Below are positions 34,096 to 41,666 of a stretch of 64,000 bases of DNA, piece by piece. The notes under the pieces were generated by a model, which worked only from the letters and a program-made list of their open reading frames with translations, did not search any database and had not been told where the DNA came from. The stretch comes from Fimenecus sp045578245 (GTDB lineage: Bacteria > Bacillota > Clostridia > Oscillospirales > Acutalibacteraceae): positions 1 through 64,000 of the forward strand of contig JAZNJX010000098.1 in assembly GCA_045578245.1 (NCBI GenBank), given 5' to 3'. Numbering within the stretch: position 1 is the first letter of the stretch; each line of letters starts with the position of its first letter. The translations under genes and the position numbers were made by a program.

Positions 34096-35241
34096 ATGAC
34101 TGACACAAATTCAAAACAATATATTATGGATAACCTTCCTGAGCTTACAGACGAAGACTATCAAGAAATAAACGCCTTATTTCCTGCGTATCTGTTTTTC
34201 AAAGATGACAGAAAAGAAGAACATTTTGAGTGTTATTGTAGTGCTTGTAGAGAGCAATTTAATTATGATTACACCCAAAGAACAGAAACACAACAACATT
34301 ATGATTTTTTGCAGATTCAGCATAATCAAAAAATTGCTTGCCCTAAATGCGGTAAGTTTGTTATTGCTAAAGAAATATGTAAAGCAAAACAGTGTATTTC
34401 ATTAAAATCGTGGAGAAGAACTGTAGTTATTAAGCGAATCAGCGAAAGTGAAGTGTATCTCATAAGTTATGAGTGCAAAAAAGATTACTCATATAAACAC
34501 TATCTTACAAAACCACATTGTTATTTAACTGCAGTATATATTTTAAAACCGGAACAGGTAAGAATCATACTGAGAAATTGGTACAACGACTGGGAAAATC
34601 CAAAAATAATTGAACCATTTTTCAACGGATATGGCAGCAATACAACAAATATGGAAGAGCGAAAGTATAGGTTACTTGGTCAAGATAGGTTAAAAGACAC
34701 GTTTTTAAAATATGCTCCAATTAAACTCTTCCACGAAACATATATTAGATGGTATTACGGAGTACATGCAGGATATTATTTGGCGGCGGATTCAGGATAT
34801 GTGCCATTTACTAAATTTTTATGTTACTACACATTATACCCAAGTACCGAAAAACTTTTGAAAATTGATTTGGGTGGTTTTGTATGTCAGTTGATAGATG
34901 GTAAACCGATGAAAAGATACATTAATTGGAACGCGGAAAAGCCACAAGAAATGTTCAAAATGAATAGAGTACAGTTCAAAGATTTCAGAGAACATTATTC
35001 TGGTGAAATGGATTTTAAAGTGTATCAAAACTTAAAAAAAGTAAAAAGCAATATTTCATATTCTTATGTTGCCGAGATAGTAAAAAAATACAGAGGAGTT
35101 TCTGTGGAACGTGTGTCTGTGATGGTAAAAAGTACAAGCTTAATGTTACACGAACCTTTAATTATCTTGAAAAAATTGTTTCTTCAGAAATTGCAAAGAT
35201 GTGTAAACCGCTATATACAGCTCAGGTATATGAAAATATAG
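34096..35241 (+). CDS. PcfJ-like protein, N-terminal part (0 frame)
   Basis: Residues 1 to about 330 match the zinc-ribbon start (CYCSAC then KIACPKCGK) and central region of PcfJ-like phage proteins (YINWNAEKPQEMFKMNR). The family C-terminus is not in this frame. At 35082-35088 there is an A7 run, and after it the 0-frame tail (RGVSVERVSVMVKS... to 35241) looks unlike protein of this family. The -1 frame continues with sensible PcfJ sequence. Start 34096 follows AGGTGGG. Either a programmed -1 frameshift makes the full protein, or a one-base loss in an A8 tract has broken the gene. Confidence 0.75.
   Translation: MTDTNSKQYIMDNLPELTDEDYQEINALFPAYLFFKDDRKEEHFECYCSACREQFNYDYTQRTETQQHYDFLQIQHNQKIACPKCGKFVIAKEICKAKQCISLKSWRRTVVIKRISESEVYLISYECKKDYSYKHYLTKPHCYLTAVYILKPEQVRIILRNWYNDWENPKIIEPFFNGYGSNTTNMEERKYRLLGQDRLKDTFLKYAPIKLFHETYIRWYYGVHAGYYLAADSGYVPFTKFLCYYTLYPSTEKLLKIDLGGFVCQLIDGKPMKRYINWNAEKPQEMFKMNRVQFKDFREHYSGEMDFKVYQNLKKVKSNISYSYVAEIVKKYRGVSVERVSVMVKSTSLMLHEPLIILKKLFLQKLQRCVNRYIQLRYMKI
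35082..35088 (+). other. A-AAA-AAA slippery heptamer in the PcfJ-like gene
   Basis: In the 0 frame the codons read gtA AAA AAA tac, the classic X-XXY-YYZ form. A -1 slip leads to ATA CAG AGG AGT and an open frame to 35756. No strong downstream RNA stem was found by eye; a possible weak one pairs CGTGT (35110-35114) with ACACG (35148-35152). Confidence 0.6.
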
Positions 35242-35756
35242 CAATTCAGTGGGTTGATTATTTAACTTTTGCTAAAGAGTTAAAGTATGATTTGACTCGT
35301 GATGATGTTATTTACCCAAAGAATTTAATTGAAGCCCATGACCAAGCAAACGCCAATCTTACTGTTAAAAGAGATGAAAAGGCTTTTGAGCAGTATAAGA
35401 AAAGATATGAAACATTAAAGAAAAAATATGAGTTCTCTGATGATACATATCAAATTGTTATACCTACTGGAGTAAACGACATTATAGAAGAAGGGCAAAA
35501 ACTTTTTCATTGCGTTAAGGGTTATGCAGAAAGACATATGAAAGGTGAAACTACTATTTTGTTTATGCGTGAGTGTTGTCTTCATAATGCTCGTCTTATA
35601 ACAATTGAAATTAAGGATAAAACGATTGTTCAAAATCGTGGTATGGCCAATCGACCACCAACAAAACAAGAGCAAGCCTTTATTGATAAATGGATTGCGT
35701 GGGTTCAGGCAGGTAGCAAACGACCTAAAAAGAAAAAGACCGCATCAGCGGCATAA
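35199..35756 (+). CDS. PcfJ-like protein, C-terminal part (-1 frame)
   Basis: The frame is open from about 35088, with the first ATG at 35199. The 185 residues hold the conserved PcfJ C-terminal core: IVIPTGVNDIIEEGQKLFHCV, then KGETTILFMREC, ITIEIKDKTIVQNRG and N-R-P-P-T. The sequence upstream of the ATG in this frame (C-G-T-C-V-C-D-G-K-K-Y) also looks coding, and no ribosome site precedes the ATG. So this is better read as the end of the preceding protein than as a separate gene. Confidence 0.72.
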   Translation: MCKPLYTAQVYENIAIQWVDYLTFAKELKYDLTRDDVIYPKNLIEAHDQANANLTVKRDEKAFEQYKKRYETLKKKYEFSDDTYQIVIPTGVNDIIEEGQKLFHCVKGYAERHMKGETTILFMRECCLHNARLITIEIKDKTIVQNRGMANRPPTKQEQAFIDKWIAWVQAGSKRPKKKKTASAA

Positions 35757-35768
35757 AGGAGATTTATT

Positions 35769-36809
35769 ATGAGTGACATTATAAATATTGAAGCAAAAGA
35801 TGTGACAGAAGTATATGAAGATGCTTTGCAGACACATCAACGTATTATGGCAAACAGTGAAATTTGTGCACGTTCTCTTCTTGAGGTGTGCAAGGACCTT
35901 AAAAAGATGCGAGATGAAAAGCTGTATGAACAGTTCGGATATGAAACATTTGATAACTACTGCGAAAACATGGCAGGCATCAAATCTCGTATGGCATATA
36001 ACTACATATCTACATTTGAACGTCTTGGTGCTACAGTTTTGCAATCAAATGCAAATCTCGGTATTACAAAGCTTGAACTTATAGCCGGGATGAATCCTGT
36101 GGAACGTGCTGAAGGTCTTCATGACGGTACCTTTGAGGGTATGTCAGTTTCTGAAATTAAAGAGTTAGTTAAAAAGAACAAAGAAATGGGAGAACAGATT
36201 GACCTTCTTAAAGAACAACTTGAAGAAATACAGTCAACGGACAATGTATCAGAAGATTGTAATGAGTCAGCGGATGAAGATACCGAAAAGGAAGATTTAA
36301 AGCGAAAGAACGAAGAACTTATTAAAATTCTTCACGAAAAAGATAGTCAACATGAAAAAGAGCTTAATTCTATGCGTGAAAAAATTGAGGACGAGCTTCG
36401 TGAAGAGATTGAAAAAGAATATCAGCAGGTAGTTGATGAGGTAACAGATACCGCAGAAATGAATGCTGATGTTCAAAAGCAGATTGATGCAGCTGTTGCT
36501 AATGCTAAAAAGGAAACCGAGAAAGAGTTGAAGGCAAAGTATTCTGAAAAGGATAAAAAGCAGAAAGAAAAAATCAAGGAACTTGAAGAAGCTATGTCTG
36601 TTGCAGATGCTGACAAAAAGACACTTGAAAAGCAGTTGGCTTTGTCCGATACAACTTCTGCAAAGGCTATGGTGTATATCCAGTCCATTCAGGATAACTT
36701 TAACTCTCTCTTTAATCTTATATCTGAAATGGACGAAGAGCAGCAGAACAAGTTCAAGGGTGCAGTTGTTAAACTCACCAATGTCATGCAGGAAAAAGCA
36801 GAGTCTTGA
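35769..36809 (+). CDS. Phage protein with DUF3102-like N-terminus and long coiled coil
   Basis: A 346-residue protein. Residues 20-100 are helical and resemble plasmid/phage DUF3102-like DNA-associated proteins (FGYETFDNYCENMAGIKSR, then an HTH-like SRMAYNYISTFERLG). Residues 140-310 are a nearly continuous charged coiled coil. This suits a scaffolding, partition-like or regulatory DNA-binding role, but none is shown. It contains one 18-bp palindrome copy (36038-36055). An AAAGGAG site precedes the ATG. Confidence 0.65.
   Translation: MSDIINIEAKDVTEVYEDALQTHQRIMANSEICARSLLEVCKDLKKMRDEKLYEQFGYETFDNYCENMAGIKSRMAYNYISTFERLGATVLQSNANLGITKLELIAGMNPVERAEGLHDGTFEGMSVSEIKELVKKNKEMGEQIDLLKEQLEEIQSTDNVSEDCNESADEDTEKEDLKRKNEELIKILHEKDSQHEKELNSMREKIEDELREEIEKEYQQVVDEVTDTAEMNADVQKQIDAAVANAKKETEKELKAKYSEKDKKQKEKIKELEEAMSVADADKKTLEKQLALSDTTSAKAMVYIQSIQDNFNSLFNLISEMDEEQQNKFKGAVVKLTNVMQEKAES
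36038..36055. repeat. 18-bp dispersed palindrome, copy 2
   Basis: TTTGCAATCAAATGCAAA inside the coiled-coil protein gene, encoding Leu-Gln-Ser-Asn-Ala-Asn. Confidence 0.7.
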
Positions 36810-36811
36810 CT

Positions 36812-37042
36812 ATGAATTACATAAGACTGATGGAACTGAATAAAGGAAATGACCTGTTGGTACAGAATAATAAGTATGGATATAGATTAAATCTTAAACA
36901 TCCTACTGTTCTTCAGTTATATAAAAAGTACCGGGAGTGGTTAAAGATTCCTGCAGGTTTTCCTTTATCCGATAATGAACGCTTTGATTTCGAGGATAAG
37001 GCTATAGCAAAACTTATAAAGCATGAATTATTGATTATTTAA
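36812..37042 (+). CDS. Hypothetical small phage protein
   Basis: A 76-residue protein (M-N-Y-I-R-L-M-E-L-N-K-G-N-D start; W-L-K-I-P-A-G-F-P-L-S-D-N-E-R-F-D-F-E in the middle). The pattern of residues resembles a short conserved phage early protein, but I cannot name it. It overlaps nothing and begins 2 bp after the preceding stop. Confidence 0.6.
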   Translation: MNYIRLMELNKGNDLLVQNNKYGYRLNLKHPTVLQLYKKYREWLKIPAGFPLSDNERFDFEDKAIAKLIKHELLII

Positions 37043-37092
37043 AGATAACCTGCATCTTTTTATAGAAGGTGCAGGTTTCAATAGGTGAAAGT

Positions 37093-37698
37093 ATGAAAAA
37101 AGCAGTTTTAATAAGTGTACAACCTTATTGGTGTCAAAATATATGCTATCGAATTGGTGAGTATGCAGAAGACTTACCAATTTATAAAAAAGGTGTTGAA
37201 ATCAGAAAAACAAGACCAAAAATTGAAACACCTTTTAAGGCATATATTTATTGTACAAAAGACAAAAAGCACACATTTTTTCCACCAATATCGCAACAAG
37301 TCTTAAATGAAACTCCACATATAGATAGACGAGGTAACGGCAAAGTCATAGGTGAGTTTATTTGTGATGATATTGCAAAGATTATCAAGGATGGTAGTCG
37401 TTTTATTGCTGAAGGTCGTACTGAAGCAGAAACAAACCGTATTGCTCGTTTTTCTTGTCTTGATTTTGATGCTATGAAAAAGTATCTCGGTGTGAAAGAT
37501 GGATATGCTTGGCATATATCAAAGCTTGTAATCTATGACAAACCCAAAGAGTTGAATAAGTTTAAGAAAATCAATCAGCCGTGTTGGTATGGTGAAATGG
37601 GAATTTCAAAAAGAGATTGTCCCGAATGTAAAAACAAAGAGTGTTTTATACAAAGACCGCCACAGTCTTGGTGTTATGTAGAGGAGTTGAGCGAATGA
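37093..37698 (+). CDS. ASCH-like phage protein
   Basis: A 201-residue protein. The N-terminal half, MKKAVLISVQPYWCQNI followed by VEIRKTRPKIETPFKAYIYCT, has the pattern of ASCH/PUA-like proteins that bind RNA or modified nucleotides, common in Firmicutes phages. The C-terminal end has a cysteine-rich patch (C-P-E-C-K-N-K-E-C), possibly zinc binding. Start 37093 has an AGGTG site. The stop overlaps the next start by ATGA. Confidence 0.7.
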   Translation: MKKAVLISVQPYWCQNICYRIGEYAEDLPIYKKGVEIRKTRPKIETPFKAYIYCTKDKKHTFFPPISQQVLNETPHIDRRGNGKVIGEFICDDIAKIIKDGSRFIAEGRTEAETNRIARFSCLDFDAMKKYLGVKDGYAWHISKLVIYDKPKELNKFKKINQPCWYGEMGISKRDCPECKNKECFIQRPPQSWCYVEELSE

Positions 37699-38300
37699 CA
37701 CCAGAAAAAGCAATTGAAGCAATAAAAATTGAAAAAATCAGTATCGAAGGAAAAGCTGAAAGAGTTGCAGAATTTTTTGAAGGATTATCTGTTGCAAAAA
37801 CCGCCCTTGAAAAGATGATGGCGAAAAAGCCCTCTTGGGTTGACAGCGTTCCACATAGTAGATGCCCGGTTTGTCACAATGCAGTAGCAGTTTATATTGA
37901 CAGTCCAAAACTACCTTGTTATTGGTGTGGTCAAGAATTAGATTGGGGTGATGTAGTAGAACCCAAAAAGGAAGTATATATCAACGTTGATAAATTGAGT
38001 AAATTATTTGCGAGTCATTCTGATTATCATGGTGATACGATTCTCTCTTTGATTTCTTGTGTGTCTGAAGGTAAGGAAGTTTCTTCAGCAAGACCATTAG
38101 ATACAGATAGAATTAAACTCGAAGCGATAAAAGAGTACCAGAAAAAACTGATTTATGAAATTGTAAACAGACCGCCTGAAAAGGCTCCTAACGGTATTTT
38201 CTATATGAACGGTCGTGTGGACCGTCAAAGTGAAATAATTGATATTATAAACGAATTGGCAGGTGCATATTTTGAAAATCAAAAAGAAAATAAAACCTAA
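37695..38300 (+). CDS. Zinc-ribbon phage protein of unknown role
   Basis: A 201-residue protein with one four-cysteine zinc ribbon (HSRCPVCHNAVAVY, LPCYWCGQELDWG; residues about 55-85) between helical ends. It overlaps the ASCH-like gene by 4 bp and the next cysteine-rich gene by 38 bp. Not recognised beyond the ribbon. Confidence 0.65.
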   Translation: MTPEKAIEAIKIEKISIEGKAERVAEFFEGLSVAKTALEKMMAKKPSWVDSVPHSRCPVCHNAVAVYIDSPKLPCYWCGQELDWGDVVEPKKEVYINVDKLSKLFASHSDYHGDTILSLISCVSEGKEVSSARPLDTDRIKLEAIKEYQKKLIYEIVNRPPEKAPNGIFYMNGRVDRQSEIIDIINELAGAYFENQKENKT

Positions 38301-38481
38301 AAAATCGGTTTTAATCAGATACAAAAAGCGTTGTAACAATTGTGTACATAAAGACACAAGCTGTTTTGTGGATTGGTCTGACAAAACAGTTCGCACAAAG
38401 TTTTTTAACTTCGGACAAGCTGAGGACATTAAAGACGTTGACCACTGCCGATTCTATTCAAGAAAGTTGGGGGATAAATGA
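38263..38481 (+). CDS. Small cysteine-rich phage protein
   Basis: A 72-residue basic protein with a C-x2-C pair (RCNNCVHKDTSC) and HC near the end, suggesting metal binding. It begins with GTG inside the previous gene and overlaps the next by 4 bp. Function unknown; the start could also be the TTG at 38272. Confidence 0.55.
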   Translation: MHILKIKKKIKPKKSVLIRYKKRCNNCVHKDTSCFVDWSDKTVRTKFFNFGQAEDIKDVDHCRFYSRKLGDK

Positions 38482-38786
38482 GCAAATATCAGTATCATAG
38501 AGGTTATTGCATTCTGTGTGGCAAGGATTTGCCTAAAAGGGATATGAATAAAATAATGATTTCATATTCGCATAGTAGTGTAACTTATCCGAGAATGGTG
38601 TGTTCTGTTTGTGATGATTGTTTACCTCAACTCTTTGATAATTTAGGGGTCAAAGAACCTGAAAGAGAGATAAACTTTGGTAAACCACCGGCATACTGCT
38701 TTGAGTGCGGAACAACAACCAGCAAGACAGCTTTGTACTGTAAGAATTGCGGTGCGAAGTTAAACAGAGGTGACAACAATGATTAA
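38478..38786 (+). CDS. Double zinc-ribbon phage protein
   Basis: A 102-residue protein with two ribbons: CILCGKDLP with CSVCDDC (residues 11-46), and CFECGTTTSKTALYCKNCGAKL (about 74-95), the latter a standard zinc-ribbon. It may bind nucleic acid or serve as an adaptor. The genes on both sides overlap it. Confidence 0.62.
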   Translation: MSKYQYHRGYCILCGKDLPKRDMNKIMISYSHSSVTYPRMVCSVCDDCLPQLFDNLGVKEPEREINFGKPPAYCFECGTTTSKTALYCKNCGAKLNRGDNND

Positions 38787-38964
38787 AACCTATTGTGACA
38801 TCTGCGGTAAGCAGATAAATATGAAAGATGATGGCGTAACGGTCAGCTTCAAAACAGACAGCATGCATAATCATAATTTAGTTTATGAGGACAAGCAGTT
38901 GTGTGTTACCTGCACACAGAAGGTAAAAGTCTTTATCCGCGATTCGGCGGAAAACCATAAATAA
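38779..38964 (+). CDS. Small zinc-finger phage protein
   Basis: A 61-residue protein with CDICGKQI at the start and CVTC near residue 45, forming a four-cysteine zinc site. It overlaps the preceding gene by 8 bp; start 38779 follows AGAGGTG. Fourth in a row of cysteine-rich small genes. Function unknown. Confidence 0.58.
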   Translation: MIKTYCDICGKQINMKDDGVTVSFKTDSMHNHNLVYEDKQLCVTCTQKVKVFIRDSAENHK

Positions 38965-38968
38965 AAAA

Positions 38969-39089
38969 GACGGTGGAGCTCAAATGAACTTCACCGTCAA
39001 GAGTACATTATATATGCACTTTTTCTAACAGCAATAGTATATCATAATGTACTTCAAAAGTCAATCGAAACGGGGACGGAAGGAGTCCC
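38969..39089. other. Inverted-repeat cluster upstream of rep: candidate origin or control region
   Basis: Three inverted repeats occur in 120 bp: GACGGTG/CACCGTC arms (38969-38975, 38992-38998), AGTACATTAT (39002-39011) with ATAATGTACT (39044-39053), and GGGAC/GTCCC (39073-39077, 39085-39089). The region lies between the zinc-finger genes and the DUF6017/Rep pair. Clustered hairpins are typical of rolling-circle double-strand origins, but a nick site was not identified. Confidence 0.5.
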
Positions 39090-39148
39090 TTGACGGCCTC
39101 GTATTGTATAGTAACAACTCAACCATTTTTATATTAGGAGTACATGAA

Positions 39149-39556
39149 ATGAATTCTTTTGAAAATAGTCAGGTCAAAGTCATGTCAGGGGGATTTATAT
39201 CTACCTTACAGAGTGTAAAGGAACAAATTAATTTCAAATACTTGGTGAGAGAATTTGAAAAAGACGAAATAAAACAGATAATCGAGTTCTGCAATATTAT
39301 GGCAGATGTTCTTACTCTTCCACCCAAAGCTCTGATAGTTATTGGCAAAGAGCAAAGGTATGCAGCAAATGTTCAGGAAGTTTATAAACTGCTTGATGAA
39401 AGACATATTGAAACAGTGCTTGAGAATTTCAACAACATAGCATATAAAATCAAAAACCCAAAAACATATCTCCGCACTGCATTGTATAATTCATTCTTTG
39501 AGATTGAAAACAAAAGTGCAAATGAAACAAACGTGAGGATTGCAGAAAATGATTAA
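39149..39556 (+). CDS. DUF6017-like replication-associated protein
   Basis: A 135-residue protein. Its C-terminal half, with L-P-P-K-A-L-I-V-I-G and then KNPKTYLRTALYNSFFEIE, resembles the DUF6017 tail found on plasmid and phage replication initiators. The N-terminal initiator domain is absent, so the protein is just this helper-like part. Start 39149 has AGGAG; an open frame extends further upstream without a good site. It overlaps the HUH Rep gene by 8 bp, which suggests a joint role in replication. Confidence 0.6.
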   Translation: MNSFENSQVKVMSGGFISTLQSVKEQINFKYLVREFEKDEIKQIIEFCNIMADVLTLPPKALIVIGKEQRYAANVQEVYKLLDERHIETVLENFNNIAYKIKNPKTYLRTALYNSFFEIENKSANETNVRIAEND

Positions 39557-40460
39557 AGAGAAAATCACCAAAGCCGGTAAGCTTTTAAATACAGACTTTT
39601 ATCCTTGTTTTGATAACGGCCGAAAAATACCAACAGGACCTGCTAAAGCTCAAGGTTCAACCGAGGCACAGAAAAAATATAACGATAACCAAGCACAAAA
39701 GAATGCAATTTATCTTATAAACGAGAACTTTGACGAACACGACCTTATCGGGCATCTTACCTATGCTCCTGAGCATGCTCCACAGAGTGAAAATGAAGCA
39801 AGACGTGACATGGTTAACGCTCTTCGCAGAATCAAAAGGATGCGCGAAAGAGAATCAATCAAAGTCGTTGCTGCCTTGAAGAAACTTCCTGATGTAGAAG
39901 AATTTACAGAGATGAGAAAAAAACTTGAACTTAAAAGAGAAAAACTCTCTGCACCGTTTAAGTACATGTACGTTATTGAAAAGGTTACATATCAACGTGG
40001 CCCATTCAAGGGTAATGATAACTGGCATTTTCATATCTTCATGACAGGTGGATTGGAGCGTTCAGAAGTTGAGACAATATGGAAAAAAGGCATCCGTTCA
40101 AATGTTGACCAATTCCAGCCTGACAGATTCGGTCCAGAAGCTATGGCTAAGTATATGGCAAAAGACCCACAGGGAACAAAGCGTTTTGTGTGTTCTCGTA
40201 ATATGAGTCGTACATATAAGCAACCAAAAGTCAAAAACGCAAGATTTTCAGCGGGATACCTTGCAAAACTCTCACAAGAGAGATGTGATGATAAGCAGTA
40301 TTGGGAGAAGAAATATCCCGGATACAACTTCGTTCGTGCGTTTCCACGTTTCAACGAGTATAACGGTCATTGGTATTTGACTGTGGTGATGTATGCTGCA
40401 GGTGATGGTCCTGTTCCGAAGTGGGATATGGATAACTGGGTCAATGATGACTGGGAGTAA
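39549..40460 (+). CDS. rep: HUH rolling-circle replication initiator
   Basis: A 303-residue protein with HUH endonuclease motifs: NWHFHIFMTGG gives the His-hydrophobic-His metal site, and MAKYMAKDPQG gives a single catalytic Tyr in the YxxK form. It resembles the ORF2/G2P-type Rep proteins. It would nick one strand at the phage origin and start rolling-circle replication. No helicase loader, primase or SSB gene is visible in the prophage, so this is probably the main initiator. ATG 39549 follows GTGAGG. Confidence 0.8.
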   Translation: MIKEKITKAGKLLNTDFYPCFDNGRKIPTGPAKAQGSTEAQKKYNDNQAQKNAIYLINENFDEHDLIGHLTYAPEHAPQSENEARRDMVNALRRIKRMRERESIKVVAALKKLPDVEEFTEMRKKLELKREKLSAPFKYMYVIEKVTYQRGPFKGNDNWHFHIFMTGGLERSEVETIWKKGIRSNVDQFQPDRFGPEAMAKYMAKDPQGTKRFVCSRNMSRTYKQPKVKNARFSAGYLAKLSQERCDDKQYWEKKYPGYNFVRAFPRFNEYNGHWYLTVVMYAAGDGPVPKWDMDNWVNDDWE

Positions 40461-40496
40461 TAATTTATAACAATTCAGCGGAAAGGTTAAAGCATT

Positions 40497-40667
40497 ATGT
40501 TTGAAGAAGATTTGAAAGTTTTAGAAAATCAAATAGCAAGAGCTAAAAGGCAACTGAAAGGTAAGGCAAATACCATTGAGGGGTATTATCTTGCGCGAAA
40601 AATTCAAATCTTTGAAGAAATGCGTATTGACCTTCTAATTCAGATTGAGCACGCACGGGAGGATTGA
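40497..40667 (+). CDS. Small helical phage protein
   Basis: A 56-residue protein (M-F-E-E-D-L-K-V-L-E-N-Q-I-A-R-A-K-R start, ending H-A-R-E-D), entirely helical with heptad-like spacing. AAAGG precedes the ATG, and a CAGCGG copy sits just upstream (40476-40481). It lies tightly between rep and the ArpU-like gene. Function unknown. Confidence 0.55.
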   Translation: MFEEDLKVLENQIARAKRQLKGKANTIEGYYLARKIQIFEEMRIDLLIQIEHARED

Positions 40668-40672
40668 TATAG

Positions 40673-41065
40673 TTGACTTTAGAAAGACTTAACAAACTGC
40701 GTGATGAACTAATTGCGTTGAGAAATGAAAAAGAAGAGTGTGAAATAAAAGCGGATAGCATACCAGGAGGACAATTCAACGGTATGCCTTCCGCTAAAAG
40801 TTCTGGTAATAGCAAAGAACAAAGATATATTTCTTTAATTCATGACAAAGAAACAATTCTTGAGGTGAAGTGTAAAAGAATTGAATTGAAGTACGCTGAA
40901 GAAATTAAGTACATAGCAAACATAAACGATGAAACATTACACAGAATTTTCATGTATCGCTTCCTTTATGGATGGGAATATAAAAGAGTAGCAGAAAAGA
41001 TAAGTGAAAAAATGTCAGCGGATAGTGTCAGGATGCACGTAACAAGATATTTAAAAAATAATTAA
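40673..41065 (+). CDS. ArpU/DUF1492-like late transcription regulator
   Basis: A 130-residue protein with a C-terminal sigma-70 region 4-like helix-turn-helix (RIFMYRFLYGWEYKRVAEKI then SADSVRMHVTRYL). This is typical of the ArpU/DUF1492 regulators placed just before the terminase genes in Gram-positive phages. It would activate the late operon. TTG start at 40673 after GGGAGG. A terminator and the terminase genes follow. Confidence 0.78.
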   Translation: MTLERLNKLRDELIALRNEKEECEIKADSIPGGQFNGMPSAKSSGNSKEQRYISLIHDKETILEVKCKRIELKYAEEIKYIANINDETLHRIFMYRFLYGWEYKRVAEKISEKMSADSVRMHVTRYLKNN

Positions 41066-41132
41066 TAATTGTTGCTGTTCGGTCATTTATCTGCTATAAT
41101 ATAAAATAGAAGATAAAAAGATATTGATTTTC

Positions 41133-41158
41133 AAGCACTCTGCAAAGGGTGCTTTTAT
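41133..41158 (+). terminator. Terminator-like hairpin before terS
   Basis: AAGCAC (41133-41138) pairs with GTGCTT (41149-41154), then TTTATTTT. The same arms recur at 46625 and 46672. It separates early from late genes, or acts as an attenuator controlled by the late regulator. Confidence 0.7.
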
Positions 41159-41183
41159 TTTGCAAAAAAAGGAGGGAATATCC

Positions 41184-41666
41184 GTGAGTGATGAAAAGGA
41201 AAAGAAGTTAACACCCCAACAAGATAGATTTTGTCGTGAATATGTTTTGAATGGTGGTAAACAAAAACAAGCAGCAATTAGTGCCGGATATTCCAAAAAG
41301 ACTGCAAGTGCACAGGCATCGAGGCTGTTAACAAATGTTAACATTCTCTCGCGCGTACACGCGATACAGATTGAAGAGTTAAAAAAAGCCTCCATTACAC
41401 CTGAATTTGTTATGTTGCAGTATTTAAAAGTTTATAATCGTTGTATGCAGAATGAACCTGTTACGGAGTGGGATTATAGCGAGCATAAACTTGTTGAAAC
41501 AGGTGAATATACTTTTAATTCAAAGGGTGCTAACGATGCTCTTAAGCAAATGGGTGAATATCTCGCTATGTTTACAAAGAATGTTAACCACAGTGGACAA
41601 GTTGAAGCAAGTCCTGAATTGGTAGCAATTTTACAACAGTTACAAGCTCGGAATGATGCTAAATGA
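41184..41666 (+). CDS. terS: Terminase small subunit
   Basis: TerS of the Terminase_2 type, 160 residues. The N-terminal helix-turn-helix (LTPQQDRFCREYVLNGGKQ, QAAISAGYSKKTASAQASRLL) recognises the packaging site; the C-terminal part oligomerises. GTG start 41184 is 6 bp after GGAGGGA. Its stop overlaps terL. Confidence 0.92.
   Translation: MSDEKEKKLTPQQDRFCREYVLNGGKQKQAAISAGYSKKTASAQASRLLTNVNILSRVHAIQIEELKKASITPEFVMLQYLKVYNRCMQNEPVTEWDYSEHKLVETGEYTFNSKGANDALKQMGEYLAMFTKNVNHSGQVEASPELVAILQQLQARNDAK

Noticed and set aside
35110..35152. Stimulatory stem after the PcfJ slippery site
   Set aside because: Only 5 bp with a 33-nt loop; too weak to claim as a frameshift stimulator.
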